DNA of 64,000 nucleotides from Lepisosteus oculatus (lineage: Eukaryota; Chordata; Actinopteri; Semionotiformes; Lepisosteidae): the NCBI RefSeq assembly GCF_040954835.1, contig NC_090698.1, positions 47,130,284 to 47,194,283 on the forward strand, read 5' to 3'. The first letter of the stretch is position 1, and the number at the start of each line of letters is the position of its first letter. The notes under the pieces are model-generated. The model was not told where the DNA came from. It did no database searches and saw nothing but the letters and a program-made list of their open reading frames with translations. Positions 22,698 through 35,822 of the stretch are shown piece after piece. The position numbers and the translations under genes were made by a program.

Positions 22698-22796
22698 CAC
22701 CTGAAGAAGGCTCCACGGCAGAAACGTTGTGTTCTCTTTCTTCTTTTTTTCAGCATGGAATAAACCTATTACTTGTTCCTTTGCAGCCTACGCTAA
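22698..22796 (+). repeat. Dispersed repeat tail (CTGAAGAAGGCTCC family)
   Basis: CACCTGAAGAAGGCTCCACG, CAGAAACGTTGTGTTCTC, a T-rich stretch, then GCATGGAATAAACCTATTAC and CCTTTGCAGCCTACGC. A diverged copy with the same block order lies at 40,318-40,430. This pattern is familiar as a 3' tail of fish retroposons; the exact family is not assigned. Confidence 0.55.
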
Positions 22797-25700
22797 CGCA
22801 GGTACCCACCTGAACTACCACTGTCCCACCATGCCACCCTAGCACTATATGCTTTTTTTAATAGAATGAGAAAGGGTAAAGAGTAATTAAAGAGCCTTAA
22901 TACTGTAGTGGCAAAGTAAATTACAGATATACTGTATACACCGAGGAGATAATAAACAAATAACAATAGAAAATCTTGAAATATGAGAAAATGATATATG
23001 AGAACCAAAACTAATCTATCTTCATATCCAGATGACCTATACTCTAGGAGTCTTAAAGAGATTAGTGACATCATTTATAAATCACTAATTCTGTCAATCA
23101 TTAAAAACGGTGGTAATTACAGGAGACATACATGCTCATATAATACCAGTTTATAGCTAGAAAAGTGCAAGGAGCATGAACAGTGTTACTGAACTGTCAG
23201 TCAACTAAGGGTATGCTAGTGATATATGATGTATATCATACCATATGATATAAACTCCACTAACCTGGAGTTCACTGGCTTGTTTTTGAAGAAGAGCAGT
23301 TTAGAGTGTATTTCTCAAGCAGCTGCTGACTTCTTGCGAGTGTATATAAGGTATTGCAGTCACTTGTAAATTGCAAACCTAAAGGAAGTTGAAGTGTGAT
23401 GGAACCTACACGTTTTCTAATCCATCGCGTAGGTACTTCTATAAACAGTGGTAATTTGGAGTTTAAGAATAAAAATTACAGTATAACTTTAGTTCAGTCA
23501 GGAATATCTCCTTTTGACAACAACGTTTTGTATTAATTGTTCCAACATTTTTTTTTCTTCAGGAGCTGTATGTGGTGTGGCAACAAAAGAATAAAATGGA
23601 GGTCATGCGGCAATACTGGTTTATGTAAAAATCGTTTTTCACCGTATTGTAATTGTGTTATCACTGGAATGATACAGTAGATACCAAGTTTGCAGTTACC
23701 TGGCTGAACAGTTTTTGCAAAAGAGCAGATAGTGTCATAGGGCGCTTTTTGTCAGGCAGGTGGTGATGGACTAAAGTGAATGTATAACGTTTTGGTGCAA
23801 ACTCTGAGGTACCATTTAGTACAGGTTTAGGTGTGATGCAACCTTTCCAGTTGCAAATAAATAATAGCAGCAGCTCCCAGAAGTAACTGTTTATTTCTTT
23901 TAACTCCACAATTGTGATTTTTGTCTGCCCCAAGCAAACAAGTGAGAAAAAAAATTAAATGTATGTCTACTGTGCTGTGTTGATGTTCACACAACACATA
24001 AGTAAAAGTGATTTACTTCCAGCTGCTGTTTAGAAATTTAATGAGACAGAAAAGAAATCATTCATTATACACTTTAGCAAGCAGAACTGGCTTCTGGCGA
24101 CAACAAAGCACAGAACCCACTGTTTCACTGGATTCTTGGGAATTCATTCAACCTGTACGGTAGCAGATATTGAAAAGCTATGACTAAAATTATTCCTCAG
24201 CTCTTTAGGATTATTATTATTATGAAGTGACCTTACAGAATTAATAACTTCATTTTTTTGCCTTTTGAAACATGATTAAGAATCATGAATGGATATCAAC
24301 TGCCCCCCAAAACATTATATTGAACTCTCATCAAAGTTAGTATGAATGCTAAGAAAGATTCAGTTCTTATTTAGACGATTAATGTTCAGAAATAATTGAC
24401 GAAGTACAGTATCTAATATGTTCTAATCATGGCCTTTACTGGCGATGCAGAATGAGCTCTACTGCTCAGTAACAGGCATCCATAGTCTTCAGCTTTATCA
24501 TAATTAACAAAATGGTATTTATCAGCTTCTAGTAGTATTTTGTACCAGCATTTAATCTTCACTTGTGAATAAACATGAACAATTATGATTATGTTTATGT
24601 TTAATCTTTTTAACTGATGAAATGTTTAAATCTACGGAAGCTTAAAAGTGCCACAGAGAAAAAATATGTTTTGTATTTAATGAGAAAACTTGATATTCTG
24701 GGGGGACAATATTGGCAACTATATTAATACAATTTCTTGCAATATTTATGCAATAATATTGACCCATTCAAACTAGCATTGGCTTTAACATCAGATGAAT
24801 TAGAACACCTTGTCAGTGAGCGTTCTTGGGTTGAAGGCATATCTTTTTCATCGTTTCTGTGAAAAGTTGAAATGACACAGCTTTCCAAATGTATGCTTAT
24901 TCTACATAGGAAAAGGCAGAAAAAATGCATTATACATAGGTTTTTGCTTATTTTTTAAACATTGAACGGACTACGTTGACATTAATACTTACACCAACTG
25001 TTGGATTACTTACTGTTCTTCTTGGTAACAGTAAACAGCAAGCCAGCAATGTGCCAACTGTACAATGGGCGGTGTGCCATCCTGGAATCGTTTTTGTTTT
25101 TTGTTTGGCATTCCTCTATCTCTGTACATTCATGTCTGTGCAAACAGACACATAAATACAGTTTGTTCTCTCTTTTCTGCAGTTTGAAGTGTTATTCCAA
25201 ATTTTAAATGTATTTGATGTAAGCACAGTCTAAAAGCATTTGAGGGATTGTGCTTAAAGCTTCAGTGTTTGACCAACAACAGTATTGTCCACCAATTTAT
25301 TATTGTGTTTTTAACACAAAAAGAGTTTCTTGCAGAACTGCAATTCTATCTCATATTAAGGCGCATCTGTCTTCTCCATGGTGCTAATAAGCTTAGTATA
25401 AGCGCTTCCCAAACCTACTAGTTGTTATCCTCTCATATGCAGTGTGAAGTCTTTTCAGGACAGAGATCTTTTGTGGGACAGAGATACCTACAAAGGTCAG
25501 GATGACAATCTAAGCGGAAATCACTTCACTCTGTGATCATTAGACACACTGTACATATATTACATCAGGAATTGGAATTTATAGTTAATACATACTGTAG
25601 TTGAATATTTTATTGTAAAATGAATGCTCTTAAGGTATTTTGATTCTGTTGTTTTTAAAGAGACTAGTAAAAATGCTCAGTACATTATCAAAAACTGAAC

Positions 25701-26999
25701 ATTGAAAGGAACTCATCATTTTATTTATTTATGTATGTTTGGACAGAGATAAAGTACAAAGATTGATTACTCAAGTACTTGTGGCCTATCTTGATGAATT
25801 GATCATTCACGCCTGGCTGTGAGTCACTTGAGTCACTTGGCTCCACAAGCACTAACTGCTTTCATCCGTGTGAGAGTTTATTGGGGAGAGGTGATGAGGT
25901 GTTAATATGTTGAATTTCAAGCCTTCTTGGTGAAGGAACCAAAATGACTTACTAAGAGTACACTGCCTTCATTAAATAAGCATGAGGTATGACTAAGTCA
26001 CCATGTTGGTACTTGCAATTTCTGACTTGGCAAAACACTATAGCCAAACACTGTCCATCAATGACAGGCCTTGACCAGTAAGAGCACAGGTAAATAACAT
26101 ACTGCCATGATAGAAATATCATCCTGTACTATCTTTGTGATCAGATTCACACTGCCTGTTCCACAGCAACAGAAATGCTAGGTTGTAAGAACTTGTGAAT
26201 CAGCATGCGCCAGTGAATTAAGATATGCTTTATCTCCCATCCTTCCACATTTCCTTCCAAATTAGGGTGGGAGATAAAAGCAGTATTGGTCCCTAAGAAT
26301 TTCAGGGTATGAATATTAATTAGACCTTCATCCTTTTTCAAAGCTGACCATGGGTGCTCTGACTTTTAAAGTACAGTATAAGAGATGGAATGAGAAGACA
26401 CTTTGATTTCTTGAAAAATCGTAAAAGAACAAGGGACATTCATATTCATACCCATAAATTAGGATGAATGCCAAACTGATTATAAAGTGTCACTGAAGAT
26501 TTATTTATTCAAAAGTTATATTTCAGTTTAATTCATTCCAAAATAAAATTGTGTTATGTTCTGGAAAATTACAAAAGAGGAAAGTGACTTTGTCATGAAA
26601 GGAGTATAACATTGCTTGTAGTCTGCAGAACAGTCTGTGGTGAAAGACTATATAAATATAACAGCAACTCTGTATAAATGTTAGCACTGCATACTTTTAT
26701 ATAATGTATGTCCTTCATGCATGAATAACAGGATGAATTTTAAAACTTTTTCATGCTGTGGAAATAAGCCCCGCTTTTTGTGTTTTACATCCAGTTAATT
26801 CTCCAAGCCTGTATTTAATTAGCTTTCCTTCTCAAGGACTACATTCTTTCTGATCAGAGATGTACCCTTGAACATTGGGGTGCAAATTATGTTTGGGAAA
26901 AAAAAACCCAAACAAACATGAAAAAACTAGAGAGCCATACTGTAAAATACCAGTACATGAATCTTGGCCCCATACTGCGTTATACTACTACTAATAGTA

Positions 27000-27115
27000 A
27001 TAAACTTTATTTTATATATCACCTTTAAAAGGTGGCTTCTCAAAGCGCTTGGGAACAATATAGAGCGGGTTAAAACAAATAAAGACAAGGGTGACAGAGA
27101 AAGAAGAAAAAAGAA
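27000..27115 (-). repeat. SINE 3' tail fragment (reverse orientation)
   Basis: TAATAAACTTTATTTTATAT followed by CACCTTTAAAAGGTGGCTTC and TCAAAGCGCTTGGG. This is the reverse complement of the AAGCGCTTTGAGA...TATATAAAATAAA tail common to fish SINE-like elements. Confidence 0.5.
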
Positions 27116-27239
27116 GATTAAAAAATGAAAAGAGGCAAGAGGACTGACAGCCAAACGCACCAGCGTTCCCTCTCATTCAGAACCGGAAGTGAATACCTAT
27201 CTATGAATTTCTGCCCTTCTTACTATGATTGCTACTGTT

Positions 27240-27525
27240 TGCCCAGGACGCCTATCATAAGAATAAGGGTGTCAGTATCCTGGCTAAATTTCGCTCTGGG
27301 CTTGTACAGCCTATCCTACCTAACAATTGCCCTAAATTCTACTGCTGAAGCAGTTTTTACACCTCTACTTGATCTGCTCTGCTGTAAGGTGCTGGTGCAT
27401 AATGCCTATTGCACATCACTCAAGTGGATACTGCACTTTAGGGAGGGTGAAGAGTGCCCCTTCTGATACATTTAAAGGGCTTTGGGATTCTTTTGGGATG
27501 AAAAGCGCTATACAGTATAAGTATG
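27240..27525 (+). repeat. SINE-like element with AAGCGCTATA tail
   Basis: Contains TGGCTAAATTTCGCTCTGGG, CTTGTACAGCCTATC, GGTGCTGGTGCATAATGCC, and ends AAAGGGCTTTGGGATTCTTT then GGGATGAAAAGCGCTATACA. The tail is typical of tRNA- or 5S-derived fish SINEs. The ORF across it has no protein match I recognise. Confidence 0.6.
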
Positions 27526-30214
27526 ATTAATTCTTGATGATCCTTCATGATAAGAATGAGTCAGATATTAAACTGCAGGAAAGATGTTACAGCGTACAAA
27601 ATAAACTAAAACTGACACTCAAGAGAAAGAATCCCAGTTTGAAAGCTGGCATAGCAATAAGTGAGATGGTTTGGGATGGGGAAGCAAAAAAGGCATTCTG
27701 ACTGGCCATTCTCCTGGCAGTAACTAGACAGAACCTGGCTGTCATTTTCTGAATTTAAAAAGGAGGTAACAATTCAGTTGAAGAAAAAAAACCCCATGAG
27801 AATTATGCTAGCAGCTCATGAAGAAAATAATACAGTTTCCTTGGAAATATAAATTAATATAAAACAATGTAAAAGATACAAAGGTTTTACTGCCACATAT
27901 AAACTAAGGAATAAGAAGATCTGGGGGGTTTTCAGTTATTTCCCTCTAATTTTGTTAATCCAGCCATGAGGTAAATTTAGTCTTTACAATAAACAAGGCG
28001 GTCAGAAGTCATTAAATAATCTTCCACTGAATTTATATTCCATGAATGGATAATTATTTTTACTATAAGCTGTATGTTAAAATATTATTAATATGAACAC
28101 TGGATGACTGCTGACATTGTATTTCCATCATTATTATTATAATAGAGAATTCAAAAGTACACCAGGCTCTATTTTTATTCATCTGTTGAATGCCATGCAA
28201 TTGAAAGCTAGTTTTAGAAAAACAGAGGCATTCAGTATCTGCTGCACAAACCAATGAAATATGAATTCATATATGAAAGACTGGTATTGCATAAAAAATC
28301 ACAATTGTCCTAAATAATTTTGCTAAGTTTCCGAATGCTGAAATCAAAATGAATTTAAAATAATCCCAATCAGCAACCAGTATTTCTTTGAACCTCCTCT
28401 TGGTTTGATAAACCTTCTTATAGGTTCAGGCACTTGTCAATAGGGATTTCTGATCATTTTTCCATATACAACTTCCACTTACTCAGCTGCTAGAAACTTA
28501 TCTGAACTTTCTGAGACTATTTGAAACTGGCAATGGCTGAGAACACCAGAGGCTTACATTTCAGAATTGTATGACAAATTTGCAGAATGTAAATAAGTTT
28601 TAACATTGTGTATTTAGAATGCTATAAAGTTATTTTGCATAGATATCCTTGTGTAATATTCAAAACTGCAGTTACAGGCAGTTTATGTTTTAATTTATTC
28701 ATGCAATAAATATTGAATAGGCACTTTCATTATTTTCTGCTAATACTAGCTTTCACCAAGATTCTATTAGGGGTATAAATTAATTTGGCATCAGCTGTGT
28801 AAGTTAATATTAATAGGTTTGATTTGATGTACATTTTTCAGTGGATTAGTCTGAATTTCCAAATAATGTTCAGTATTTTATATTATCTTAATATTTAGAT
28901 CTCTCCAGGAATTGAAATTTAACAACAAAAGAAAAAAAACACTTCATCGATCATTAAATGATTTTGTTCACATGCAAGAAAAAATGCATGAAGACCTGAT
29001 ACCTTCTACAGTCGATTTAATTTAAAACTAGACAAAAAACTAAATTAATGAAAGTAAGTAAATTCACTTTTGACCGTCTGGGTAGATGGAGATATTCCGC
29101 AAAATATTGTCCCTTCATTTACATATTGTTTCTTCATGAAAAGTGTAAGAATTGGAACAGTGAAGTGAAATGTATCTCTTTTTTTTGCTGTGTACTAATG
29201 AAATTTGTATTTTAGACCAAAAGATTTGATATAAGATAATATAGAGTTGATTTGATGTAAGAAATACAGAATTTCAGCTGTTGTTATTGGGTATTATTTT
29301 TTAGCCACATTAAACCCATATCATTTAATGTGTTCAATTACCAATTTCTTCAGTATCCCAAAAATATGCTTTTCACTGTATGTGAGGAATACTGTCTTCC
29401 ATGTTGGCCCAGACAACAACGCAAAGAACAGAAAGCATTTTCTAAGATGATATCAGTGCAAAAATTAAGGAACACTAATTCAAAAATCCAATCAATCAAC
29501 ATTGTTGTTTGAGTCTTAGTGCTAGGAAAAACAGATTACATTGTGAAAAGCACTCAACGTCAAAAACACTAGCTGTTGGTGGGGGGAATCATAACCATCA
29601 TATTTCGCAGGAAAATGGAGAGCTTTCTTAATGAAATGTGAGATTAATGTAGTAAATTACCAAGTAGTAATATTATTTTTACCAAGGATAATAATGACAA
29701 CACAAAGATAACCTTGCTATGGACATCTCGGAGCAAAGATCAAGCAACTCATAAGTTTTGGAGAAGCATAGCAGAGTGTGAGGCGACGGACTAGCACAGA
29801 TTAAAAAAAAACAAACTTGCGTTACAAAACAAGGGGTATATACGCAGTATATTCAATTTCCTTTTCTCGGTGGTCTAGAATATGCATATTCTTTAAATGA
29901 TGATTTATGGTTGTTGTTATTATTATTATAAGTGCGCCACATTTCAAGAACTGTGTCTGGGAAACATGATAAAATACAATGTTCTTTTAATAGTTTTCTT
30001 GAGACTTGTGTTTCTAACGTATTAAAATGAAGAGCATTGTATTTATTCAGCACCTTACAGTTAAACTGAAACGTCAAACAGAATGATAGTGAATTGTTTA
30101 TTTTATAGGAACCGAGGCTGGATTCCAAGTGACATTTAGCGGAGTTTCAGTGCAAACGCACATCAAGAGGTTCACCCTTCTAGCGAATTACAGCTCACTG
30201 CAGGAAACCCCCTT

Positions 30215-30295
30215 ACCTTTCCAATGACGTAACACACACGGGCAGAAGGCGTTCCTCCGTTAGGTCATTGTTCAGCCTGCCGTGACGTCCTCATG
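30215..30295 (+). promoter_or_regulatory. gpbp1: CRE-like sites upstream of gpbp1
   Basis: CCAATGACGTAA at 30,221-30,232 combines a CCAAT motif with a TGACGTAA CRE/ATF-like site. A second TGACGTCC lies at 30,283-30,290. They sit at the beginning of the CpG-rich zone before the gpbp1 leader. The assignment to gpbp1 is by position only. Confidence 0.45.
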
Positions 30296-30749
30296 CTCCT
30301 CCGGCACTGAAAAAGCTCAGGTTCTCCTGTCTCTCCCCTGGCAGAGTGCGAGCGACATGCCACTTTAAACGCTAACAGCTTTCAACAATTCCTTCCTCTC
30401 CTGTTAGGAGGTTGCAATTCTGACATGGAATAGGAAAGTAAATCAATTCATGATCCTAGGAAAAAGAAACGGTTAGTTCTCTAACTACAGGTAATTTCTG
30501 TAGCAACACATTTGACCACTGCTGTGTGAAAATAGGTTGCCTTTTTCTTTGTTGTTTGGTTATACTGCTCACTACAGTATAAATCAGCAGGATCGCACCT
30601 ATACGAAGCATAAGTGTATTAAATGTATATAAATAGATGAAAGTCATGTATGTACATGTATACGTATGTAAATGAATAAATGATACATACCACTATAATT
30701 GTATACATAAAGCATCCGTCTCACTTTGGAGCAAGAAAAATAAGAGAAA

Positions 30750-31700
30750 ACCAACTAACTGTGCCCGTGCAGGCAGGGATGAAAGACAGCTCCGGCTGCT
30801 GACACTGACAGCCGAGGGGTCGAGCAATTCACGGGCGCCTGCGAGATTCTCGCGAAGCATTGCGGATAGCGACGCCATTTTGGGAAGGAGAGGGGCAAAA
30901 GCGGCAAAAATTAAAAATAAAAAGAAGAAAAAAGATCGTATTAAACAAATCCGTCCTCCGCAATGGTGCACGGGAACGCCAAGGATAACGCTTGACAATG
31001 GGGAACTTTCTTGCTCGCCTGGTATTGCTCACAGATTGAGAAAGTGGATAGGAAATTGTAAAAAAGGAAGAGGCTAAATTTTGGCTAATGAGTGTGTCTT
31101 GTAATTGGACAGTGTTAAGAAGTGGTACCAGTGTGAGTATTTTCAGGGCCATCGGGAGAGAACTAGTGGAATAGGTTTGCCACAGGTAAGCGGACTGTAA
31201 AGAAGTTCAAAAGCCCTTTCTTGACGAGCTGTAAAAAATAGCGGCGGTGATGATCGATTTGCAAGCCCGTTTAAAGACGACTGCAAACAGAAACCAAGTG
31301 TTATTGTCTCATGGTAGTTGTGTGCGCAGTTGTCCCACGCTGGTGTTTTATTTTTCCATTATGTAACATGCGATGCACAGTGTGACGGTCGTCACCCGCG
31401 CCGCTGCGGCGACCCGCGGGCGCGGAGCTGCCTTGTCTGGACCGGGGGGTTTCCAAACCTGCTCCCGGAGGGCCGGTGGGTGCGGGTGCGGGTTTTCACT
31501 CCAGCTCCGCTCTGAACGAGCTAAATCAGATGGGTACCGTCTTAACTGCACCCCTTTAATATCGCCTCTCTCTTCTTCGGGTGCTGCTGCTTTAAGAGAG
31601 CTTGAAAACCCGCGGAAGAACCGACCCCTCCAGGACCAGGATTGGGGACTCAGGCTGGACTGTCGGGCGCTTTGCTCATCGCTTCTTTTTTTTTTACTGT
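30750..31700 (+). promoter_or_regulatory. gpbp1: gpbp1 CpG island / promoter and 5' leader region
   Basis: Dense CpG across ~30.75-31.70 kb in an otherwise AT-rich window. It contains TCTCGCGA (core of the TCTCGCGAGA promoter element) near 30,848 and GACGCCATTTTGGG (YY1-like) near 30,872. The 14-bp palindrome GTGACGGTCGTCAC is at 31,382-31,395. A strong donor CAG/GTAAGC at 31,185/31,186 is the best candidate end of a first untranslated exon splicing to 38,487. Alternative first exons further down (to ~33.4 kb) cannot be excluded. Confidence 0.55.
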
Positions 31701-34700
31701 CACCTTTTCGTATGTCATTAAAAAAGAACACCAAACGAACCGGACGCTTCGCTGAAAATAAAAACAGAGCAACATTTTGGATAGTTGGTGGTATGTTTTG
31801 TAACTATTATTGTGTAGTCTTCGCGTGTTGGAGATCCACTAACCTTTTTCGTATTCTTTCTCTTGCAGACGAGGAGCTGTTTGCCCGTTGGTCTGCATTA
31901 ATAATACACTGTCAAGAAGCTGCTGTTTATTTGGAGTCCAAACCCGACGACGAATGGCCCATTTCTCGGCTTTTGTGTGTGCCAAATATGCCGAAGGACG
32001 GACTGCTGGCCCTGAGAATCCCGAGATGAAATAGGAAGTCCGTATCTTTAAATATCGTGACATTTACACTCGGACTTGACGAGACACACTTGGTCCAAGA
32101 GGTTTTCTGAGACTGGCGTTTGAAGAATATGAGTCAGTAGTTGCACTTTACTGAGTTGGAACGAAAGATTTTCCAGATTTTTTGGCTTGAATTGCCCGGA
32201 ATCGGCTTTCAATAATGACAGATTAAAAACACTTCGAGATTATTCTACCGGCGGGTTATGCTGCACGTTTATAGATGAGGGCAATTGAGAGTAGCAGCCG
32301 TCGTCTCATTTTTTGTGATGTGATTTTTTTATTTTCTCTTTGTTTTTGTAGGTAGTGCGAGAATGGTGTCAAGATAGTCTCCTGTTTTGATAACTTTTGC
32401 AGGGGACGCCTGATCCTGAGCCTCAACCCCTTCTTTTTTTTCCTGAAAAGTGTCATACACACACTGATGTATCGGGCACAGTAAACGTTAATTCGCTTAA
32501 CGTTGACATCCTTAAACCGTCTCTTCCATTCTGGGATTTGGGATTATTCAAAAGAAGATGGCAAGTTGATTGAGGATTACGTGTACATATTGTAAAGGAC
32601 CCGATCTGCATGAGAAATCTGTAGGCAGAACACCGGGATTATTACATTGTTGGTATTTTTTTTTTCATTGCTAAAGACAAAAGGAAGAAACGTGGAGCTT
32701 TTGGGAAGTCTGACGACAAGAGACGCCTTTTTGTACAGTCCTCAACATTTGGTTAGTAACATCTTACTGAACGCTTCGGCTTTGTTTTTTAAGGATTTTA
32801 CCCTTAATGGATCGCAAGCTTTAAAAGTCGGAATATACTTGTGTATTCAATTATAGCACATGCGGATATTAATTTGACTTATGTTGTCGGTCTATGGATG
32901 GAAAAGATATTAAGCAAACCTCGCTATTACCTTATTGCCAGTAATTTATATTAAAAAAAGTATATATGTGAGTGGTATAGACCTACTTTATTTTCATACG
33001 GGAAGTAATAGCGCCTTCTGTCATGGTCGGTATTTTATTGTGTTCGTTGATTGGTGGTAGTAATAACTGAAAAATGATAGAGAAGAAATAACAGAAAATT
33101 TCAGTGTCACTTTTTAGTGATTGGACATAACAGCGGTATCCTGGGAAAATCTTTTTTTTTTTTGCAGACATCATTTTTACGTCATCTCAGTTTTTGTCCG
33201 CAGAAAGCCACATGATTTCGACTGTAAAGCTGCGATGTTTTTCTTCTGGCATCATAGGGTTGCAGTGTTTGAGAGTACAGCCAAAAGATGGTACTCTGTG
33301 AAAGGAAATCTGTGGGCGGACAGATCTTAAGTGCACTTTCACTTCTTTCTGTGTTTTCAGACCGTAACCCTGTTGTCACCGCATGTTTTGTATTGGTGCC
33401 CATTAGCGTCTGGCTCTCGTTTGGGAAAAAAAAAAACAGGTGCTGGATCATGCATGCTGTAAATTGAAGTATTGAGATTTTTTAAAACTTTTCTTCAGGG
33501 TGGTTAAATATTGCATGACATTGGGGAGCCTGAGATCCCAGGGATTTTCAATAAAGAAAGGTTTGCTTACTTTTAGCTTTTTAATTTCCTGCTATCAGGC
33601 TTTTGGTGTTCGTCACAGTTTTGAATTCTAATGGTTGTAGGAGTAGGGCACATGTTCTTGAATAACCATGCTTAATAGCAGGTTTTCTTTGTGGATCTGA
33701 GCATTTACTGGCAAGGTAATAGTATTGCATCATATGAATAGCTACTGTAAAATAAATTGTGATAGTTGTCAATTTTATGGTCTCTAGGCCTTTAGCGTTC
33801 TCTAAGAAATCCTGTGAAGCGGTCCAGCACAGTGTGCAGTCTGTTGATTGAAATTGAGTGTTGTGTAAAACAAGTGTTGAACATTTTAAGAACTGTGAAT
33901 TAGTTCATTTAAAAGAGAAGCATGTACAATACATGGAAGTCAAAGTAGTTTATAGTAAGACATTGAAGGAGAATCCTTTTTAGTGTAAGTGTAAGGTAAC
34001 ACATAGGGATCCTGGGTACTTAGAATTGAGCACCAAGCCGTTTAAGAGGTCTAACACTTATTCAGATATGTGGATGGATAAGGTGTACAGATGTTTGTTG
34101 AGTGTTTTCATATAGACTAGTTTATTATTTGGTGTTGGGACTGATGTTAAAGAATATATAAATATATCTGATTTTTTTTGTTCAAAAACAATATGTGCTT
34201 GGAAGTGCAATCCTAGATTTTGAATTGTTAAATAGAATATTTATCAGTATATTTATGTTTTGTGCTCAAGGGAATTATAAATCACTACAGAGATGGTTCA
34301 AAGAGGGGGATGACACAGCATTAATGTCACACATCTCTGCTTTCGTTTCTGGTTGTAAAGTCTGAGTGGCATATTTTATATCCATGCAGCACATCAGTGT
34401 GAAGAATTCCTTTTGAAACCGGATTAATCACACACAAAAGAAAGACTGCTCTGTGATTGTTGACAGTGATTTTTAATAAGAAGCAGTTTAATGATTACTA
34501 AAACTGCTGAATCTCCAAAATATCTTCTGGTGCTTTCATGAAACTTCTCTCAACGTAATTGGCATTATGATTAAAATAGTATTTTAAAGTTACAACGTTA
34601 CTGATTAGTCTTATTTGCAAATTACTTAAAGACATTCTGTTAATGTCAGAAGAATTTGCTGAATAGTGTTGGTCTACACTGAATTCTTTATTCTGCTTTC

Positions 34701-34980
34701 TACCAGCTCTATAAAGAGGTACTTTCAACTGTACTCTTCCCTCTCTAAAGGTGATACTCATTTGCTTTAAATTGCCTTGGAGGATTGGAGCTTGCTTTGT
34801 CTTATTGGTACTGTTAGAATGCAGGTGGTTATTTGGGCTGTTGTTGTGCAGTGTCATACAGAAATTAAACCCTGTATTTAGAATCTGGTCCCTCTAACAT
34901 TTATATGTTAGTTATAGACAGTAGTTTTCTGAAGTACTAATAGTATTTGAGTAATTGTTCGTTTTTGTGCACCAGTGTTT

Positions 34981-35306
34981 CAGGTGGGGGCTTCTTGGTG
35001 CTGCCTTGCTGCACTGGGGCCCTGGGTTAAATTCCAGACCAGGGGTGCTATCTGTGTGGAGTTTGTATGTTTCCACCACCGGGTGCTCTGGTTTCCTCCC
35101 ACACTTCAGACATTGGTACAGTGTAGGTTAATTCTTTTGGGCACATTGGCCCTGACGTGAGTGTAATTGTGTGTCTGTGTGCCCTGTGATGGACTGGTGT
35201 CCTGTCCAGGACGTATATTGTCTTGTGTCCATTGCTAGCCAGGACAGGCTCCGGCTCCCCGGTGAACCTATACTGGATTAAGCAGTTAAAAAAAATGGAT
35301 GGATAG
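34981..35306 (+). repeat. SINE-like element with (TGGA)n tail, copy 1
   Basis: Ordered blocks: GGGGCCCTGGGTTAAATTCC, TGTGTGGAGTTTGTATGTTT, GGGTGCTCTGGTTTCCTCCC, TGCCCTGTGATGGACTGGTG, and a tail AAATGGATGGATAG. This is a very common fish repeat whose head is GGCAGCACGGTGGCGCAGTG; the head here is decayed. Confidence 0.8.
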
Positions 35307-35500
35307 AGTTTTGAAGTGGTAGTTTGAAACTCCATTGCTCAGAACAAGGCTTGAGCATCTAGAAAGGTTACCCTGAAACGTAAGACTTTTTTTTTAAACT
35401 TAAAAATGAGGTTTACAAAACAAGCTCCATGGGAGGAAAGGCCTCTTCTCATTTGGTAATTTTTTATGATATTAAGTGATGTATAGTATCATATGGGAGA

Positions 35501-35822
35501 CAGCAGGGTGGCACCGTGGTTAGCACTGCTGCTCCACAGCGCTGGGGCCCTGGGTTTGTATCTTCTCCCTGACTCCACGTGGGATACCTCCAGGAGCTCC
35601 GGTTTCCTCTCGCAGTCCAAACACATACTAGTAGGTTAATAGGCTTCTGGGAAAATTGGTCCTGGTGTGAGTGTGTGGCTGTCTGCGTGTGCCCTGTGAT
35701 GGGCAGGCGTCCCATCCAGAGTGTTCGCTGGTTTGTGCCCATTGCTTGGCAGATTAGGCTCCAGCTCCTCCTCGACCCTGGATTGGATTTAGAGTGGTTA
35801 GAAAATAGATGGATGGATGGAT
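35501..35822 (+). repeat. SINE-like element with (TGGA)n tail, copy 2
   Basis: Head GCAGGGTGGCACCGTGGTTA plus GCACTGCTGCTCCACAGC, then CTCCGGTTTCCTCTCGCAGT, TGCCCTGTGATGGGCAGGCG, and tail AATAGATGGATGGATGGATA. It is in the same orientation as copy 1, about 200 bp downstream. Confidence 0.85.

Larger units (their letters stand above)
18801..30150. other. mier3-gpbp1 intergenic region
   Basis: AT-rich intergenic DNA between the divergently oriented mier3 and gpbp1 promoters. Every ORF here is short and lacks a recognisable domain. Identified contents are the palindromes at 18.94-19.03 kb, SINE-like repeats at 22.5-22.8 kb, and SINE tails at 27.0-27.5 kb. The rest is unassigned. Confidence 0.6.

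Noticed and set aside
30693..31152. Minus-strand ORFs across the gpbp1 promoter zone
   Set aside because: Low-complexity, hydrophobic or Arg-rich translations in CpG-rich DNA with no domain; consistent with chance frames. A divergent transcript cannot be excluded but is not supported.
34498..34857. 119-codon minus-strand ORF
   Set aside because: Asn/Ser-rich translation without motif, in an intron between repeats; treated as chance.
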